Of a stretch of 64,000 nucleotides of DNA, positions 12,070 through 24,899 are shown in pieces (within the stretch, counting starts at the first letter, position 1; every line of letters starts with the position of its first letter). Origin of the DNA: Micropterus salmoides (Eukaryota > Chordata > Actinopteri > Centrarchiformes > Centrarchidae); the NCBI RefSeq assembly GCF_014851395.1, contig NW_024040485.1, forward strand, positions 16,343,087 to 16,407,086, in the 5' to 3' direction. A program made the translations under genes and the position numbers. The notes below the pieces were generated by a model, which saw only the letters and a program-made list of their open reading frames with translations, was not told the DNA's origin and did not search any database.

Positions 12070-15000
12070 CAACACATTTTGCCCTTTCGTTACTTCCACA
12101 GTATCTCTGAGACAGTTTGCACTGGGTTGGGTTTTTTTCAACGTGGGATGAAAATCAATGTGAGAGGAACAAAGCTCATGTAAAAGATCACTCACTGGAA
12201 TACCTGATCTTCTCACTTCAACAACATTGATGTAACTATGGAAACGAGTTCCAGAGATGAACGGGGATATGCCTATCTCCTGACAAAAGGAGCTTTTTTA
12301 TATCTCTCCCAGCCAGTTACCCTATACCACAACACAGGAGAAGCTTATATCTGCTACTCCCCGCCATGATACCATCATCATTTTTCTGAAAGCACAAATT
12401 GTATAGATATTATTCTGCGAGCCGCTCTCTGGTAAACAAGGCAGAGTGAAATCTAATCTATGGTGCTGATACTCAGGCTGTGCCAGGCTAATTGAGTTGA
12501 TGTAGTCTGTCCCTGGAGGAGCTGGACATACAGTAAAGACAGACTCTATCGAGTCATATAGCTCATGTACTGTGCTTACTGGAAGTGACTTGCGTTTATA
12601 TTGTCACAGTTGTCAACGGTCGCCACGCACATGAAACTACTGTTTTTTTTACTAAACTACAATCTGATTACATGCACGCTGTTATGAGGAATAAACTGTA
12701 GAAAAGAAACATGCTACTCTGTCTTTCTTTATGTCTGCCGTCATTCACTATGCCCCCACCTCATGTTCGTGATGCATACTGTGTCATGCTTTTGATGCAT
12801 TTTGGCCCCCCTCTCCTCGTCTAGTGCCATTTCCATTCTTTGCATAAATGCAGTCTAACAGTATTAAGTATTCATGCGTGTTGGGGAAGGTGGTGCCTGT
12901 CCTTCAGGGTAAGTGTCAGGCCTGCGTGCGGCACAAGAAAAGCCCCGGGGAGAGGAGAACATTAGGATCCATCAGGCTGACAGACAAATCATTCTCTCAT
13001 GTAAACATAAATATGAGGGTATGTTTCCACCGCCATCCTACTATCTGTTGCTAGGCTACCTTGCATTAAGCAGTGTAGCTGTCCCTGTTCATTTTGCTCC
13101 AGGGATTCCAGCAATACCATCATATAACCTGCTGAGTCTTAATGAGAAGGCCTGCTCATATGAGTGGATATGAACATGGTGAGATGTGAAATTTATTCAA
13201 AACACAGGATTTCAGCTGTCTGTCAGCGTAGAGTGGCGGCATGGAAATGTTTATGAATTTGAAGTGTTTTGGAAAAGAAGCTTTGAGGGAAATATTTCTC
13301 TGTCTCTGCACAAACACACCTGACACAAGAAAAGGTCACAATGGATCAACACACATACACACACATGCACTGATGCAACACACACACAGGCTTACACACT
13401 CTCTTAGGCACACACACGCACACAATAAACAATATGTGACGCTGAGCTCCATAAAGGTCATTTGTTGTTGAGAAATCACTGATCCCCAAATGCATTAACA
13501 AAGTCAATTAACTATTCGCCGACAAAGAAGAAAGGAACCCATCTCCAATAAAAATAGAGCGCAGAGCGTCATCCAAGCACCCCCACAATTACAACAACTC
13601 TGCGTCCCCTGAGAATTATGTGAGCCATAAATGAGGAAAGAAAGACAGTAGAAGGCAATGGTCACTGAGAAGAAAGAGCAGGGAGATGAGGGAAAGGAGC
13701 GCCAACAGCTGGTTTGAATAGATTGTGTGTGGGATGAATTAAAAAGTTGAACCTTTCCCTGGCCGTATTCAGATGTCTGCCTCTGGGTGATTAATCATGG
13801 CCGTCAGGACCTGTAATCCTTTTCAGTGGGAAACAAATGCAGCCACTGTCCTCTCTTCTCCAAAGCACCCGGGGCCCAGGGCCACCAGCCTGCCTGCCTG
13901 GTCACAATACCTGAACCACTGAGAAGGCACCCTGGGGAGCGGGGATGTGTGGACACACTGTAATCTGCTCCGAACATGATGTGATGAACAAAAACGCCGG
14001 ATTTCAACAAAATTGTATGGCACCCTTTATTGGTTTTGTACATCCTTTTTGTACCTCGAAGTCAATAGTTGAGGCAGGTGGCACAACTGCAGGTCCAACT
14101 GGTGAAAAATGGAGCAGCTATAAAAAAAAATAAAAATAAATTAAATAAACACACCTTTTGAGCTGCAGGATCTTTAAAAGAAGAAGGGATTTAAAAGAAG
14201 CCTGTGAATGGATTTGAGATGACAGAGGAGTTCCCTCTCTGGCTGATATCAGACCTCTTCTGCTTGCAGCTCCTCAGTGAACTTCATGTCACGTTCCTAC
14301 ATGGTGATAAACAGCTGATCTAGTTTTGAAAAGTCAGTGAGAAAGTCAAGAGCCAGCAACATTGAGAGCCCAGGAGAAGAAAGTGTGTCATCAGCATAAA
14401 AATAGAAGCCTGCTAACAAATTCCTAATCATATCCCCCATTTCCTCGAGGGGCTATGCTAAAGAGGTTAAAACACCAGCCGGCAGATGAGAATATGTGCC
14501 ACATTAACTCTAGAGATTATTTCTTGGCATTCCAAAGGTTTTCACTGTTATTGATTGCTAAATTCACCATTATTTCCACAGAACTACAAAACACGACTAT
14601 TCTCTGTGCAGCCATGTATCCTTTCTGCAAATGTTAAAAGCCCAATAATGGAGAGTAATTTCTCCTCTCTTTCGACACTAGTGGAGATTTTGGGGCTGCT
14701 TTGCACCTACTTTGTCAATCAATCAAGTGAAAATAATATGTTAAAGGCAGAATGCAACACTTACACAGCAAAGGCAGTGGAAAAGCATCTCTCTTGACTT
14801 AAGCCCAAGTAAATCAAGTAATGTCTGTGTGGCTTTTACAAGTGAATAAAGTGAATGCCCTTCAAAAGAGAGCCCCCATACTGATTCTAATGGTGTATAT
14901 GGCCTCGGAGTAATCACCTAAAAAAAACCTTAGTATTAAAAGATCTTTTGTATCCAACAAAAGGCAAATGTCAGTGTTCCTGCTGAGTGAAGGAGTGCCT

Positions 15001-18000
15001 TTATATGTGTGAAAGGTTGTGAGGGTAGTAATTCAGCACGGCTGCAGAAGGTGGTGTATGTTGGCAGCATGGCAGACTGTGGAGAATGGGCCACGGCCAG
15101 CCGTTTCCAGAGCCTTTGTGTGTCTCTGTTTGAACAGGCGTCTCCTGGTCCACAGGAGCACAGCTTCAACACATGTAGCAAAGGAACAAAGCAGCCATTA
15201 TCAGCCCTATCTCATCCCCACCCCGCCTCGACTCACTGACACGCAGGGACAAACAGTGGCAGGACTCAGCCGCTCTGCTTTGCTGGGGGACTCTGAAGCG
15301 GACACTGAAGCGGACTGGGAGGTCCATTAAATACATAGGCGAAACCTTAGCTGTGGACAAACATCAACACAATAGCATGCAGTGCTGTTGCCACGGAGAT
15401 GGGAGAAAACAGAGTACAGCGCCAGTGGTGACAAATAAAGGGAGGGGTCAGGCATCATGGGCCACTGGCAACTGAAAAGCCTCTGCAAACTGTCCTGTGA
15501 AACACAACACCCTTTTTACTCTGTGTCACATATACTGTATACTTAAAGCATCCATTCAGTCACATGTGAAGAATGTCATTACTAACAGCTGCACACAAGA
15601 CCTATGCAAAGAAATGATTCTGCAATTATGCAAAGTGTTTGTTACCAAAGAGTAGAGTTTCTCCAAAACAAAACTGAAGCATATGTGCAGTTTCAAGCAA
15701 AGTTAACTCTGATTTTATACGATATGCTCTAAATATGAGTGGCTCTCCTGTTAGCTAATAAGCATTCGACATTCCCTCAGTGAGTTAAAATGTGCCATGC
15801 TTTGTAGCAGACCGGCTGTAAACTTGATAGACTCAGTGATTCAAACATTTTAGGAGTCATTCAAACATTTACATTTTCCCCTTTGTAACATCACTGATCA
15901 GTGAATACCAAGTTTCCCAATATTTACAATATTTTTATATTAGGTTATTTGTTATAAGTTTTCCGATGAATTGTAGGATTCAAAGTGCTCTTATGAGTTT
16001 AACCTTTCAAAACTACCACTCAGCACCACAAGACAAAAAGCTGCTAAACCTTTATCAGAGTATGGCGGTTGTGCTCTGAACAGGGACTATATGAAGGAAA
16101 GGTCAGACATTAATTAAGTGTTCGCAATGAGTGTGTGTGTACGGGTGTTTTGATTTTTTCCCTTTGTGGATTTAGAAAAGTTTCTTTCTCCTTAGGCTAA
16201 ATCTCATTCCCATTAAAATTCATTTTCACAAAACTTTTAACAAGGTCGCTTTGTCTTGTTAAATGAACAGTCGACAATTTGTAAATACATGGCTTTCCAG
16301 TGAGAGTATGTCGTCACCTACACACATGCTAATGTTGTGCTATCAATCTGTTAACAAGAGTTGTTTTTGTTTGATAATGATGGATGTCTCACGTTGCCAA
16401 CTGTTCTTTGTTACGACCACAAACTCCGTTCAGTATGTGACACGGACTACATTTCTGTATTCAGGCATAAATTGTGAAAGTACAAACGAGTGTGGTGAAG
16501 AGAGAAAAGCTCAAAGCCGTGGTATACAAAATTTGCGTGCATATGTGCACACAAAGATGAGTTTACATGTTTCTGTCAGTACCTTTAGTAGGTGTTGATT
16601 TGAATACTGTAAATTTAGATCGCTGAATTACAAAACTTGACATTCTCACAAAACCAAGTAAACTAAATGTCTATATAGGGTAATATCGTGTTGATGTCTT
16701 TGTGTTTTTTATATGGAAAACTGTAATGTGCTTGATACTGAGAAGTTTACAACTAACCAGTTATAAGTTGGGTTTTATATTATATATTCATGCTGGGGTT
16801 CTATAGTCAATTACTCTCTGCTTAAGTCTAGAGATGTCAATAATGATATCCATAAATAATAAAGTATTTACAAATGAAAAGAATTTCGCCTTTACATGAA
16901 GTTTCAAGTTAAAATTCAATTCAGAAGCTGTGTGGGCCAAATTAAATTGGACGTTTGCAGAGGAAGCAAATATGCTGGAATTTAGAGTATAGAGAAAATT
17001 GGCCACATATTCAACAATGTTTTGTGCTTTCGTTCAACACAAATTGTATGTGGTGATTTATAGTGCTTTTCTGCATCACAAGCTTTTGCTGTTTGAGCCT
17101 GCTTTCCGTCTCTTTTTCACTAATGACCAGCGAATAAAACCCGTCGATACAATCATCCCCTCTGACCTCTGAATCTGACAGCATATCTGCTAAACATGTC
17201 AAGTATAAGAAGCAAGTCAGTTTTTCTCTCTCTCTCCCTTCATATCTTTCTTTCCCTCTCCTCTCTTCCTGGACTGCTTGTGCGCACAGCTCTTCCTTCT
17301 CTCCACCTGCCTGAGCGGCTGTGGCCTTGTCTGAATCCTCCTGAATTCCCAGTCCACTGCAGTGTATCCGCCTGGAAACACCACAGATGCCAGCACTTGG
17401 TAAGTTGCAAAAAAAACAAAAAAACAAGGAAAGTGATGGGATAAAGATGTCCGTTATGGCAAATAGAACTCTGTCACACTTCTATAACATCTCTGTCACT
17501 GATTATCAGACCGCAGAGTCGAACACACACAAACAATGTCAGGCTGATAAACAGAAGCACGAGAGGAGCTCTAATGACACTGAAGGAACCAGATGATAGA
17601 TTTGAAAATTAAACAGGATGTTTTGGTGAAGAGATTGAGATTATGGAGAGCATTGTAAGACGGACACTTACATAGACACTGAGAAAACCTAAATATATAA
17701 GGCTGTAAATATCTCTTTTTAACTTTCAACTCAACTTTAGGGCCAGCAAGTTGTGTTCGAGCAATGTCTGACTTGTGATGGACAGGATCAATATGCAGCA
17801 GCAGAACTAGAGATATCAGTGTTTTTATTCCACATAGCATTCCTTGTAAAAACATGATGCCTGCGTTATTCAGGATGCAACTCAACCACAGACAGTTGTG
17901 TTGCAGATTCAGGTATGTCATGCTAGTTGCAGCTTATGTAGCCTTGACCTAACAGTGCTACCACTTGGTGAAAGTGTATGAACTTGTATGAAAGGGGCCA

Positions 18001-18002
18001 GA
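12070..18002. other. Long non-coding stretch
   Basis: About 5.9 kb without a supportable gene. It holds a degenerate CA-rich tract at about 13,352-13,425, an A-rich tract at 14,120-14,152 and a C/T-rich tract at about 17,223-17,275. The longest frame (minus strand, 17,011-17,427, 138 codons) is Glu/Arg/Lys-rich because it reads the C/T-rich tract in antisense; I do not accept it as a gene. Non-repetitive blocks near 12,400-12,560 and 13,730-13,960 could be regulatory. Confidence 0.5.
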
Positions 18003-18660
18003 GCATAGACTGTATATAAGAAGTGGATGTAGTCATCGTGATGTCACCCGTTGGTTTGTGAAATGCCGTTCTGAAGCCTCGAGTTTGGCCGCCATGTTAA
18101 TTTTTTGCAACCAGTGGCATCGGACGTGACCATATTTAGGCACGATGTGTGGAGCTAGCTAGCTTGCTTAGCCAGGTGCATCTGTAATTCATGTTAACTG
18201 TCATTTTTGGCTGACAACAGCCAACTCCTAAAAAGCTTTTTCAACGGCGCTAGATAAATTTACACAGTGCCATGGGTAACGTTATGAGTCACTCTAGCCT
18301 GACTGACAGGTTGCCATGGTAATGGCTTGTCAATCTCAGATAATCCCACCCTAAAGCATACTCTGCTTTATGGTCTATTTTCCACTAAATGGGACCATAA
18401 TTTACTAAATGAACATCATATTGTATTGAAGAAGACATGAAACTAGTGATTGAGACCATAAACTCAATAGGAAAGTGTTTACTGAGGTAATAAATCAGCT
18501 GAGAAGTAGGGTCATTTTACCATCATATCTAATGGAACCGGACTTCTTTTTGCAACCAGAGGAGTCGCCCCCTGCTGGTCGTTCGATAGAATGCAGGTTT
18601 AAGGAACTTCAACGTTCGCATCAGTTGGCTGACAGGAAGCTTCTCGCTTGGGCCAGAGTG
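18003..18660. repeat. Percomorph dispersed repeat (probably non-autonomous DNA element)
   Basis: The unit begins near agcatagactgtatataag and includes gtgatgtcaccc, gaagcctcgagtttgg and ttttttgcaaccagt. A second block includes ttttgcaaccagaggagtcg, ccccctgctgg and aatgcaggtttaagg. I recognise both blocks, in this order, as a very common percomorph repeat. The ttttgcaaccag motif occurs twice, at about 18,106 and 18,549. No protein-coding capacity. I could not identify clear terminal repeats or target duplications, so the class is inferred. Confidence 0.65.
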
Positions 18661-21654
18661 AGATGATGATGTAGAAAACTGTGATGGCTATAATGTTTAT
18701 AATGTTCTAAAACCGTCACACACTAAATACTGTATGTTGAGAGCAGAGGGCTGAAATAGGCTAAGAATTGTGCAGACTTTCTTAAATGCATTTTTTATTT
18801 TTACAAATGCAAACGTTTACTTGTTGATTCAGTCATTTTTACAGGCCTGACAATGGATATGTTAATAGGAGAAGGCAGCCCACTGATGTTGTATGAGGCC
18901 CAGATTTTCATGCTACTGTGAAGAGACATAGTACAGAGTGCTCTGTGAAAACAACAACCTGAGGACCCAGCATTGATTTCATATCTAATTTATTTCAGTC
19001 CAGACAGGGATTTCAGCGAAGGGAGGGTCTTAAGCACTTGGTTTGTTTTTCTTGAGTCCTTTGGGCTGGGAGGGAAGGATCACGGGGTGAGGAGTCAAGG
19101 GGAGGACAAGGTGACTGATTGAGCTGAGGCATTAGGTCAGCGTTGAACAGCTGAATCAAACCCAACCAAGACCCTCCTCAGAACTAACTATGATCAAATA
19201 CATCATCCGGCTCTGTCAACACATGTGTCCAGCTGGACGCTCTATCACTTCCACATGTGCATATGGGCTGAGCTACAAAGCAATACACATTAACGGGCTT
19301 ATCAGCATGCAGCTCGGCGGAAAAATGGATGCATGAAATCAATCTGTGAGTTTCAAAAGGTCATCATGTGCAAAGAAACCATATCATCCCTAAAAGAAAT
19401 CCAACAAGAGGATATTAATTGGAAACGGGTGAACACGAGTTAAATTGTTTTAAAATTCAAAACGTGTGTGCTTTATACATTAGCCAGATAATTAATGTGC
19501 TGCAATCATCACTAGTCGCTATTGGGATGAGAATTAATCTACACCAATAGCTCCATTTCAAAGAAAATGTATCACAAAGTACATGATTCTTTTCAGTATT
19601 CTTCCAACATTCATCCACAGTATTTTCAATACAGAATTCAATTATGCGGAACACCTGAGCAAACAATATCTCACAGCCAATTATTCAGTGCCTTAGAAAC
19701 CATTGGCAAACAAATTAGCAATGTTAATGTGAGAAAGTGTCTTGATATTTTTGGCTGTGTGTGCTCACAAAGGCAGCAGTACACACACTCTCTAGCTTTT
19801 TGGGCCATTGTTGACTGATGAATTAAACAGATTGGATTTGATTTGAGAATAAAAAAAGAAATTTCAGGTGCCAGTCTGCACCCTCTTCCTCAGACGAGAG
19901 TCATCTTCAGACTGACATCACCAGTTTCTGCGTTCATCATTGTCAGAAGCTTCTAGATCATAAAAAATGAGGGTTTTGATTACAGACAGCTGTATTTCAG
20001 CTTCACTTTGAGGAGTGCTATTCTGGTTGACATTTCTGCTTCCAGACAGAACAATGAAAAGCTACCATGAGATATCTTGGCAAGACTATTGCCCTGTGTA
20101 TTGATTGGGCAAAGGCCCAACATCCCCTCACTAAAAAGAGATTAAAATATCAGACTTGTCTAAGACATTTATGGAGTCTGTGACCTCAGCCAATGCTAAA
20201 GTGGAGTACATACATCATAGTCCATCTCTGTGAGCTAGACTGAGTCTTGAGTAGTACTGACAGAGAGAGGAAAGAGGCTGAGCATTCAACTGCACCTTCA
20301 TGGGCTTATGTAGAAGGGATTTAGTTACAAATTGTGGGTGTAAATCAACTTAGTTGCTGTTTCATTAAAAATTCACACCACGTTGTTGTATGTAAATGTT
20401 TAACACTGCGAGCTGTTGTCTGCTTCTCTTACATCTTCTTTTTTGGTTAAAATGGGTGAGATAGATTCTGTGGGAAAGGCAGGGAGACAAAAGCGTGAAA
20501 GATGTGTGTATCCATTCACAGCTCCAGAGGACCTTCATTACAGAGCAAGCAGGTCCTGTCAACGTCTTTTCATTACATGGTCCCATATATCCACCCCTGG
20601 TGTCCAAACGGTTCGCTCTGTCGCCTGTCAAGAAAAGGCACTCTCGGGGAAAGTCGTCCTATCTCCCCGATCCCCCTCACCACGCCTGATTCCAGACTGT
20701 GAGGCGGGAGAGGCCAGGCAGAAAGGGAGGAATCGTGTTTGCCATCAACAGCTCAAGAGAGTAGCATGGCAGCAAGATTGATGACACCCTCCCTGAAAGT
20801 AACAAAAGAACTCCCGTGCACGAGGGCCCGCTTATGGGGCTTGATAGAGTTGTCATCCTCTTAATAAACAGCTCTGATATGTCAGCGGCAGTGGCAGCAG
20901 GGACTACACCATACTCACCCACCAAGCCATGGGCAAGACCACCTACTGGCATCACGGCACACATGTCTGTGGGCAATTTCTCCAAATGGAGGCCCCTGTG
21001 GGCGTTGGCAGGGCGATTACTGGAGAAGAATAAATAGACAACAAAAACAGTCCTGTCTCTTGATTTCATTGTTGTGCAAGAGAATCTGAAGGTAAATTAT
21101 GCAACGTAAAAATCATCTTGGTTTTGCTGTAGTTGAGTTTATCTGTGTGACACAACTGGCACAAGTGGAGAACAGGGTCGGCTCCAGAACAAACAAGAAC
21201 CATAGAAAACCACAGAAGCAATTATGAAAGAAATTTACATTTTAGAAACAATTCCTTTTCTTGACAAAAGTTAGATGAGAACATTTCTCTGTTTAATATG
21301 GAGCTGGGGTCAGGAGAAGGTCAGCAAAATGAGGGACAAATCACATTAAATCCTGCTGACATGGCTGCTGGTATGGCTAATGTTAGCTAGCGTCATTTGT
21401 TAGCTAAGCTCTTGAAACAAAACATCTTTTTATACATTACATGACCTACCTAATTTACTAAATTATTTATTCAAACTACATTGATGATTCAGCTTGAAAT
21501 GTTCAGCTGACTACTAACTCACAGGCTTAACTAGTTGGCTAGCTAACAGTTAGCCTTAACAGGCATTTAACTGACATCTGCTGCAACTGACAAGTCCGAG
21601 CATAATTCGACATGTATGTTATTTAAGATGTTCATTCTAACAAAACTTAATTAA
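18661..21654. other. Non-coding stretch
   Basis: No gene is supported. The 20,450-21,060 part is GC-richer and has open frames on both strands (up to 130 codons on the minus strand, 121 on the plus), with no domain, signal peptide or splice pattern that favours either. The overlap on both strands argues for compositional openness. Confidence 0.5.
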
Positions 21655-21700
21655 AGGAAAAGTTTGACATTTTGGGAAATATTCTTTTTCATTTTCCAGT
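21655..21700 (+). repeat. Fragment of a percomorph dispersed repeat
   Basis: The block aaaagtttgacattttgg followed by gaaatattctt matches the start of a family of which a longer copy begins at 35,769. Only the first about 45 bp are recognisable. Confidence 0.45.
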
Positions 21701-21927
21701 TGCAGATTTAAAATTAATTATATCACATCATCAAAATAGTGTTGCCCTACCGTCGTGTTAATGTACTTTTTTTCTAACAGTTTTTTCTTCAGGTATTTGC
21801 TTGAGTGTGAGGGACATTAACACATACATAGGCTATACAAAGATGTTTATAATACTTTCTATAATCTATAGAGGTTTATGGATATGGACATGGTTTCTTG
21901 CCAATCCCAAGAAAAAAAGTGTGAGCA

Positions 21928-22006
21928 AAAATTTAGTTTAGTTTAATTTAAAAAGTAAGTGTTTATTGCTCACACTTACTTTTTAAATTAAACTAAACTA
22001 AATTTT
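21928..22006. repeat. Perfect 35-bp inverted repeat (hairpin)
   Basis: Left arm 21,928-21,962 and right arm 21,972-22,006 are exact reverse complements, with a 9-nt spacer. A second foldback overlaps it: agtgtgagcaa at 21,918-21,928 pairs with ttgctcacact in the spacer and the start of the right arm. No coding sequence. The arms are about 85 percent A+T, and their perfection points to a recent origin. Confidence 0.95.
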
Positions 22007-23867
22007 GTAAGAATCTGTGGTACAATTGATCATGATTTTGTCTGACTTTAAGCCGCAGTTGTATTAAATTAAGTAGTCAAGTGGACATTAGATTATTCAT
22101 TGACTGGAAACTCAACTGCAGAAACTGTATGTATGTTAATAAGAATATAGGCCTTCGTCAAAAACTAAAATAAAACTAACAGTATGTCAGCTATTAAATA
22201 AACCATTATACTATCATTTTCATTTAAAACTGTAGTTCACAGGAGCATGCATTTTGTGTTCACTGTTCTCTGTTAATTTAAAAAAGTCCAAAAATAAGGC
22301 AGCAAATTTTATCAGCTGTAGACATCCCATATAAATTTGAGAGATCAGGATGAAAAACACACAAATTCATGCCAAGAAAATGGAGCAAAAATCATTTTAT
22401 ACAGTCTGCCACTTACACTATTCACTTATTTTTCACCAGAAACGTTGTTGTCTCTGTCACGATTCAATCTGCAGCACACTCCCCACACGCTGTATAATAC
22501 CTAGTTAAAACCAGCAGGGTGTGAAATGGTATTTGGAAGTAAATGAAACTGACTATGAAACAGTGGAGTTGGGAGATATTGCCATGTCAAGATGACAGAC
22601 AAGTCCTGGAATGGAGCAAAAAAGTTATTATCCCAAAGAAGAGCAAGGCTGGATTAAATATAACCCATGATGCCTCACGCTGCTCTGCCTTCATCCTCGC
22701 TGATACCGACGACAGAATATAGACAGAAATCACGCAAAAGCAACAATCCCAGCAGTAGCTATAGTGCTCATGCTGATTTTCATTTGAACAATCAATAGTA
22801 TTTCATGCTGCCGTGCCAATAAGTGTTATTGCAAAGTGTTTGGTTATTGATGCTCCATATAAAGTGTTTTGAAGGAGCTTTAGAGGAACACAATCCCTCG
22901 AGGCTCCTCCTGGCCTGATTTACAGCTGAACCGATGAGTCACAGAGGACATGCTGGGCATTGAAATAGCGACAAGTATATTGTCAGCCTTATTAATTTTT
23001 AAGGTAGAGTGTTGTCCTGTGGTTTGTAGAGGACATCATGATAAATGACGGGGGGACCGCAGGGGTTAGGGCCTAATTGTTAAAAGGTTGAGTGGGGTAA
23101 AGGCATAAGCTTTGTGAAGGGTTTTTCATAAACCTCTGTGCTGTAGAGAAAGTTTGTCGTGCACTTTACTCAAAATCCTTTTCTGAGAATAGACAGTTAG
23201 CCCCACTGGAGGAGTCACATGGTCAGAAACATCCTTCATTTGTGTCTCTGACTTAAAAAAAACCTCGATTCAAAACATTATATTGATATCTCTGCTAAAA
23301 ATAGCACCACTGTACGCTGCCCTGTCACTCCAGTTTCCTCTGTAGAGGCCTTCAATTATATTTTCGAAACCAGTTAGCTTTACATCATACAAGATCTGAT
23401 ACGTAATCATTTTCATCCAAGTGAATGGTGAATTTTGCCTTTAATATCACACAGTTACGCTGTAAAGGCATTGGCATTGTATGAAGTTATTTGGTTTTAA
23501 TGTTTCCCCGCTGAATACATGTTGACTCCAATAAAGAACAATCTACAGGTTAAAGTACTTTAGTAGCTCAGTGGTTTAAAATAGAAACCATGGCCCCTTG
23601 TGCTGGCAGATGAAGTCCTATGTTGGTAGCTGCTGCCCTCTGCTGGAATATCTAGTGAATCTCTGAAATACCCTGCATTCCTGTTGACTTGCATTTTTCA
23701 ATCTTCATTCGTCATTTGTATCTTTGATTAATTATGAGACTGAAGCTAAAGAATGCTGCACTTTCTGCTTAACATGTGGTAGTGGGAAACCCAAAGAAAG
23801 TGAACTTGAAAGGAGCAGCTAGTGTATGTCTGATTTTGTGACATATAAAGACTATCATGTTAGTGTT
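22007..23867. other. Non-coding stretch with a conserved-element-like core
   Basis: No gene is seen. The 22,780-23,060 part has AT-rich cores (attcat, TTATTAATTT, TGATAAATGA) interspersed with non-repetitive GC-containing sequence and looks like a vertebrate regulatory element. Nothing else stands out. Confidence 0.45.
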
Positions 23868-24217
23868 TTTCATTAAATCCTTGCAAAATAATCCCACAAA
23901 GTTTCAGGACCTTGACAGACTGGTGACTGGAGGTGCAGCTGTTCATGTAAAAGCAGAGGGGAAAGAACACAGCCTTGAAGGGAACCGGTGCTGATGGTCC
24001 CAGCTTCAGGTTGCTGCCTTCTGTCAAACAGGAAGTCTGTGATTCATCTGCAGGTGAAGTCAGGCACACTCACATGGGAGAGCTTTCCTGCAACAGAGCA
24101 AGGATGACAGTGCTGAAGGTGGAGCTACAATCTACAGACAGGATCCTGAGATAGGTTCCTGAGGAAGACAGGGATGATGGTAGAGGTCTTGAAGCAGGCT
24201 GGAGCTTTTGCTTTATA
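23868..24217 (-). pseudogene. Reverse-transcriptase fragment of a CR1/L2-type LINE, minus strand
   Basis: Read on the minus strand, the sequence gives in order a FKTSTIIPV-like block, a STGSLQGCVLSPLL block and a SSHQSVKVLK block. These match the order of conserved RT segments in fish CR1/L2-superfamily LINEs: the FKTSTIIP palm block, the PQGCVLSPLL block, and the segment just before the catalytic FADD. The catalytic block itself is destroyed. Large internal deletions, frameshifts and stops separate the pieces. Both ends are approximate. It lies directly beside duplicated block A1 and is in the opposite orientation to the LINE piece at 27.7-28.8 kb, which appears to be the same broad family. 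Confidence 0.7.
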
Positions 24218-24322
24218 GTTGGTGAGCTGTCTGAGCGTGGAGGCTTTCTTTACTTATGTAAAGGGAAATAAAAAACTTTAGGCGGCAGGTGACAATTCAG
24301 AATATAAAAATATAATGGAGTA

Positions 24323-24899
24323 TAATGCAGTAAGGCTCTGAGGCATTCTTTGTTGCTCTCAAATAAGTTTTCTCCTGTAGATCAACTTTTCTCATTTAAT
24401 ATCATCTGTGCACAGTCAACACACATAGTCATGATTTAGTCTTTTCTCCTCTTTTGTCTCCTTTGTTTGGGGAAGTAACCTCTTTAAATGTGCATGTGGC
24501 ACCTTTTCACCTCAATAATAAATTCATTAATTTCACTCCTGGGCTTTCATAGCTCCTCTGTTTCAGCAAGTTTTCTGCTCATCTTCAAAATGTTCTGTGC
24601 ATTCAAAATCTATCCCACATATATGTGTTTTCTGACATGTCAAGAGTAAAGTCATAATACTTACTCTGCTGTGCATTAGCCCAAGTTATTGCTCTACTGA
24701 TATGGTAGTACCCCTCTCTGACCATCTGACAGACACAGACCTGTTTGGGACTGTACTCGAGGTGGAAAACCAAAAGTAACTGAAAACACTTCTGACTGGG
24801 CGTAGATTTCACCACAAATCCACACAACTGCTAACTTCAGCACCTCGGATAAAATGCAGCTCACATCCGCTTCAGCGGGAAGCATCCTGGAGTAGTGAT
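24323..24899. repeat. Duplicated block A, copy 1
   Basis: This block is homologous to 26,491-26,840. Both start at taatgcagtaaggctct and end at catcctggagtagtga, with the same order of blocks between. Copy 1 has an extra about 217 bp at roughly 24,434-24,650 that copy 2 lacks. Divergence is modest: scattered substitutions plus a 3-bp indel. It is not a repeat family I recognise, so I treat it as a local segmental duplication. Confidence 0.85.
24665..24725 (-). other. Candidate coding exon, C-type-lectin-like, copy 1
   Basis: On the minus strand a 61-bp segment lies between a CAG acceptor-like site (first exon base 24,725) and an A|GTAAGT donor-like site (last exon base 24,665). Its open frame includes YYHISRAITWANAQQ. 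The pattern aromatic-aromatic-x-I/V ... TW..AQ resembles the first strand and helix of a C-type lectin-like domain, where YC normally follows. The frame is open upstream too, so the true 5' limit is uncertain. The same peptide is kept in copy 2, with one synonymous change. No downstream exon with the WIGL, WND or cysteine motifs was found, so this may be a relic. The family assignment is tentative. Confidence 0.3.

Noticed and set aside
16263..16598. 111-codon plus-strand frame with ATG
   Set aside because: No family resemblance; isolated in non-coding sequence.
17011..17427. 138-codon minus-strand open frame
   Set aside because: Its charged middle part comes from reading a C/T-rich tract in antisense. 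No domain or promoter, and no family resemblance.
20416..21069. Overlapping 121-codon plus and 130-codon minus frames
   Set aside because: Both strands are open at once because the segment is GC-richer. No domain, and no splice pattern favours either.
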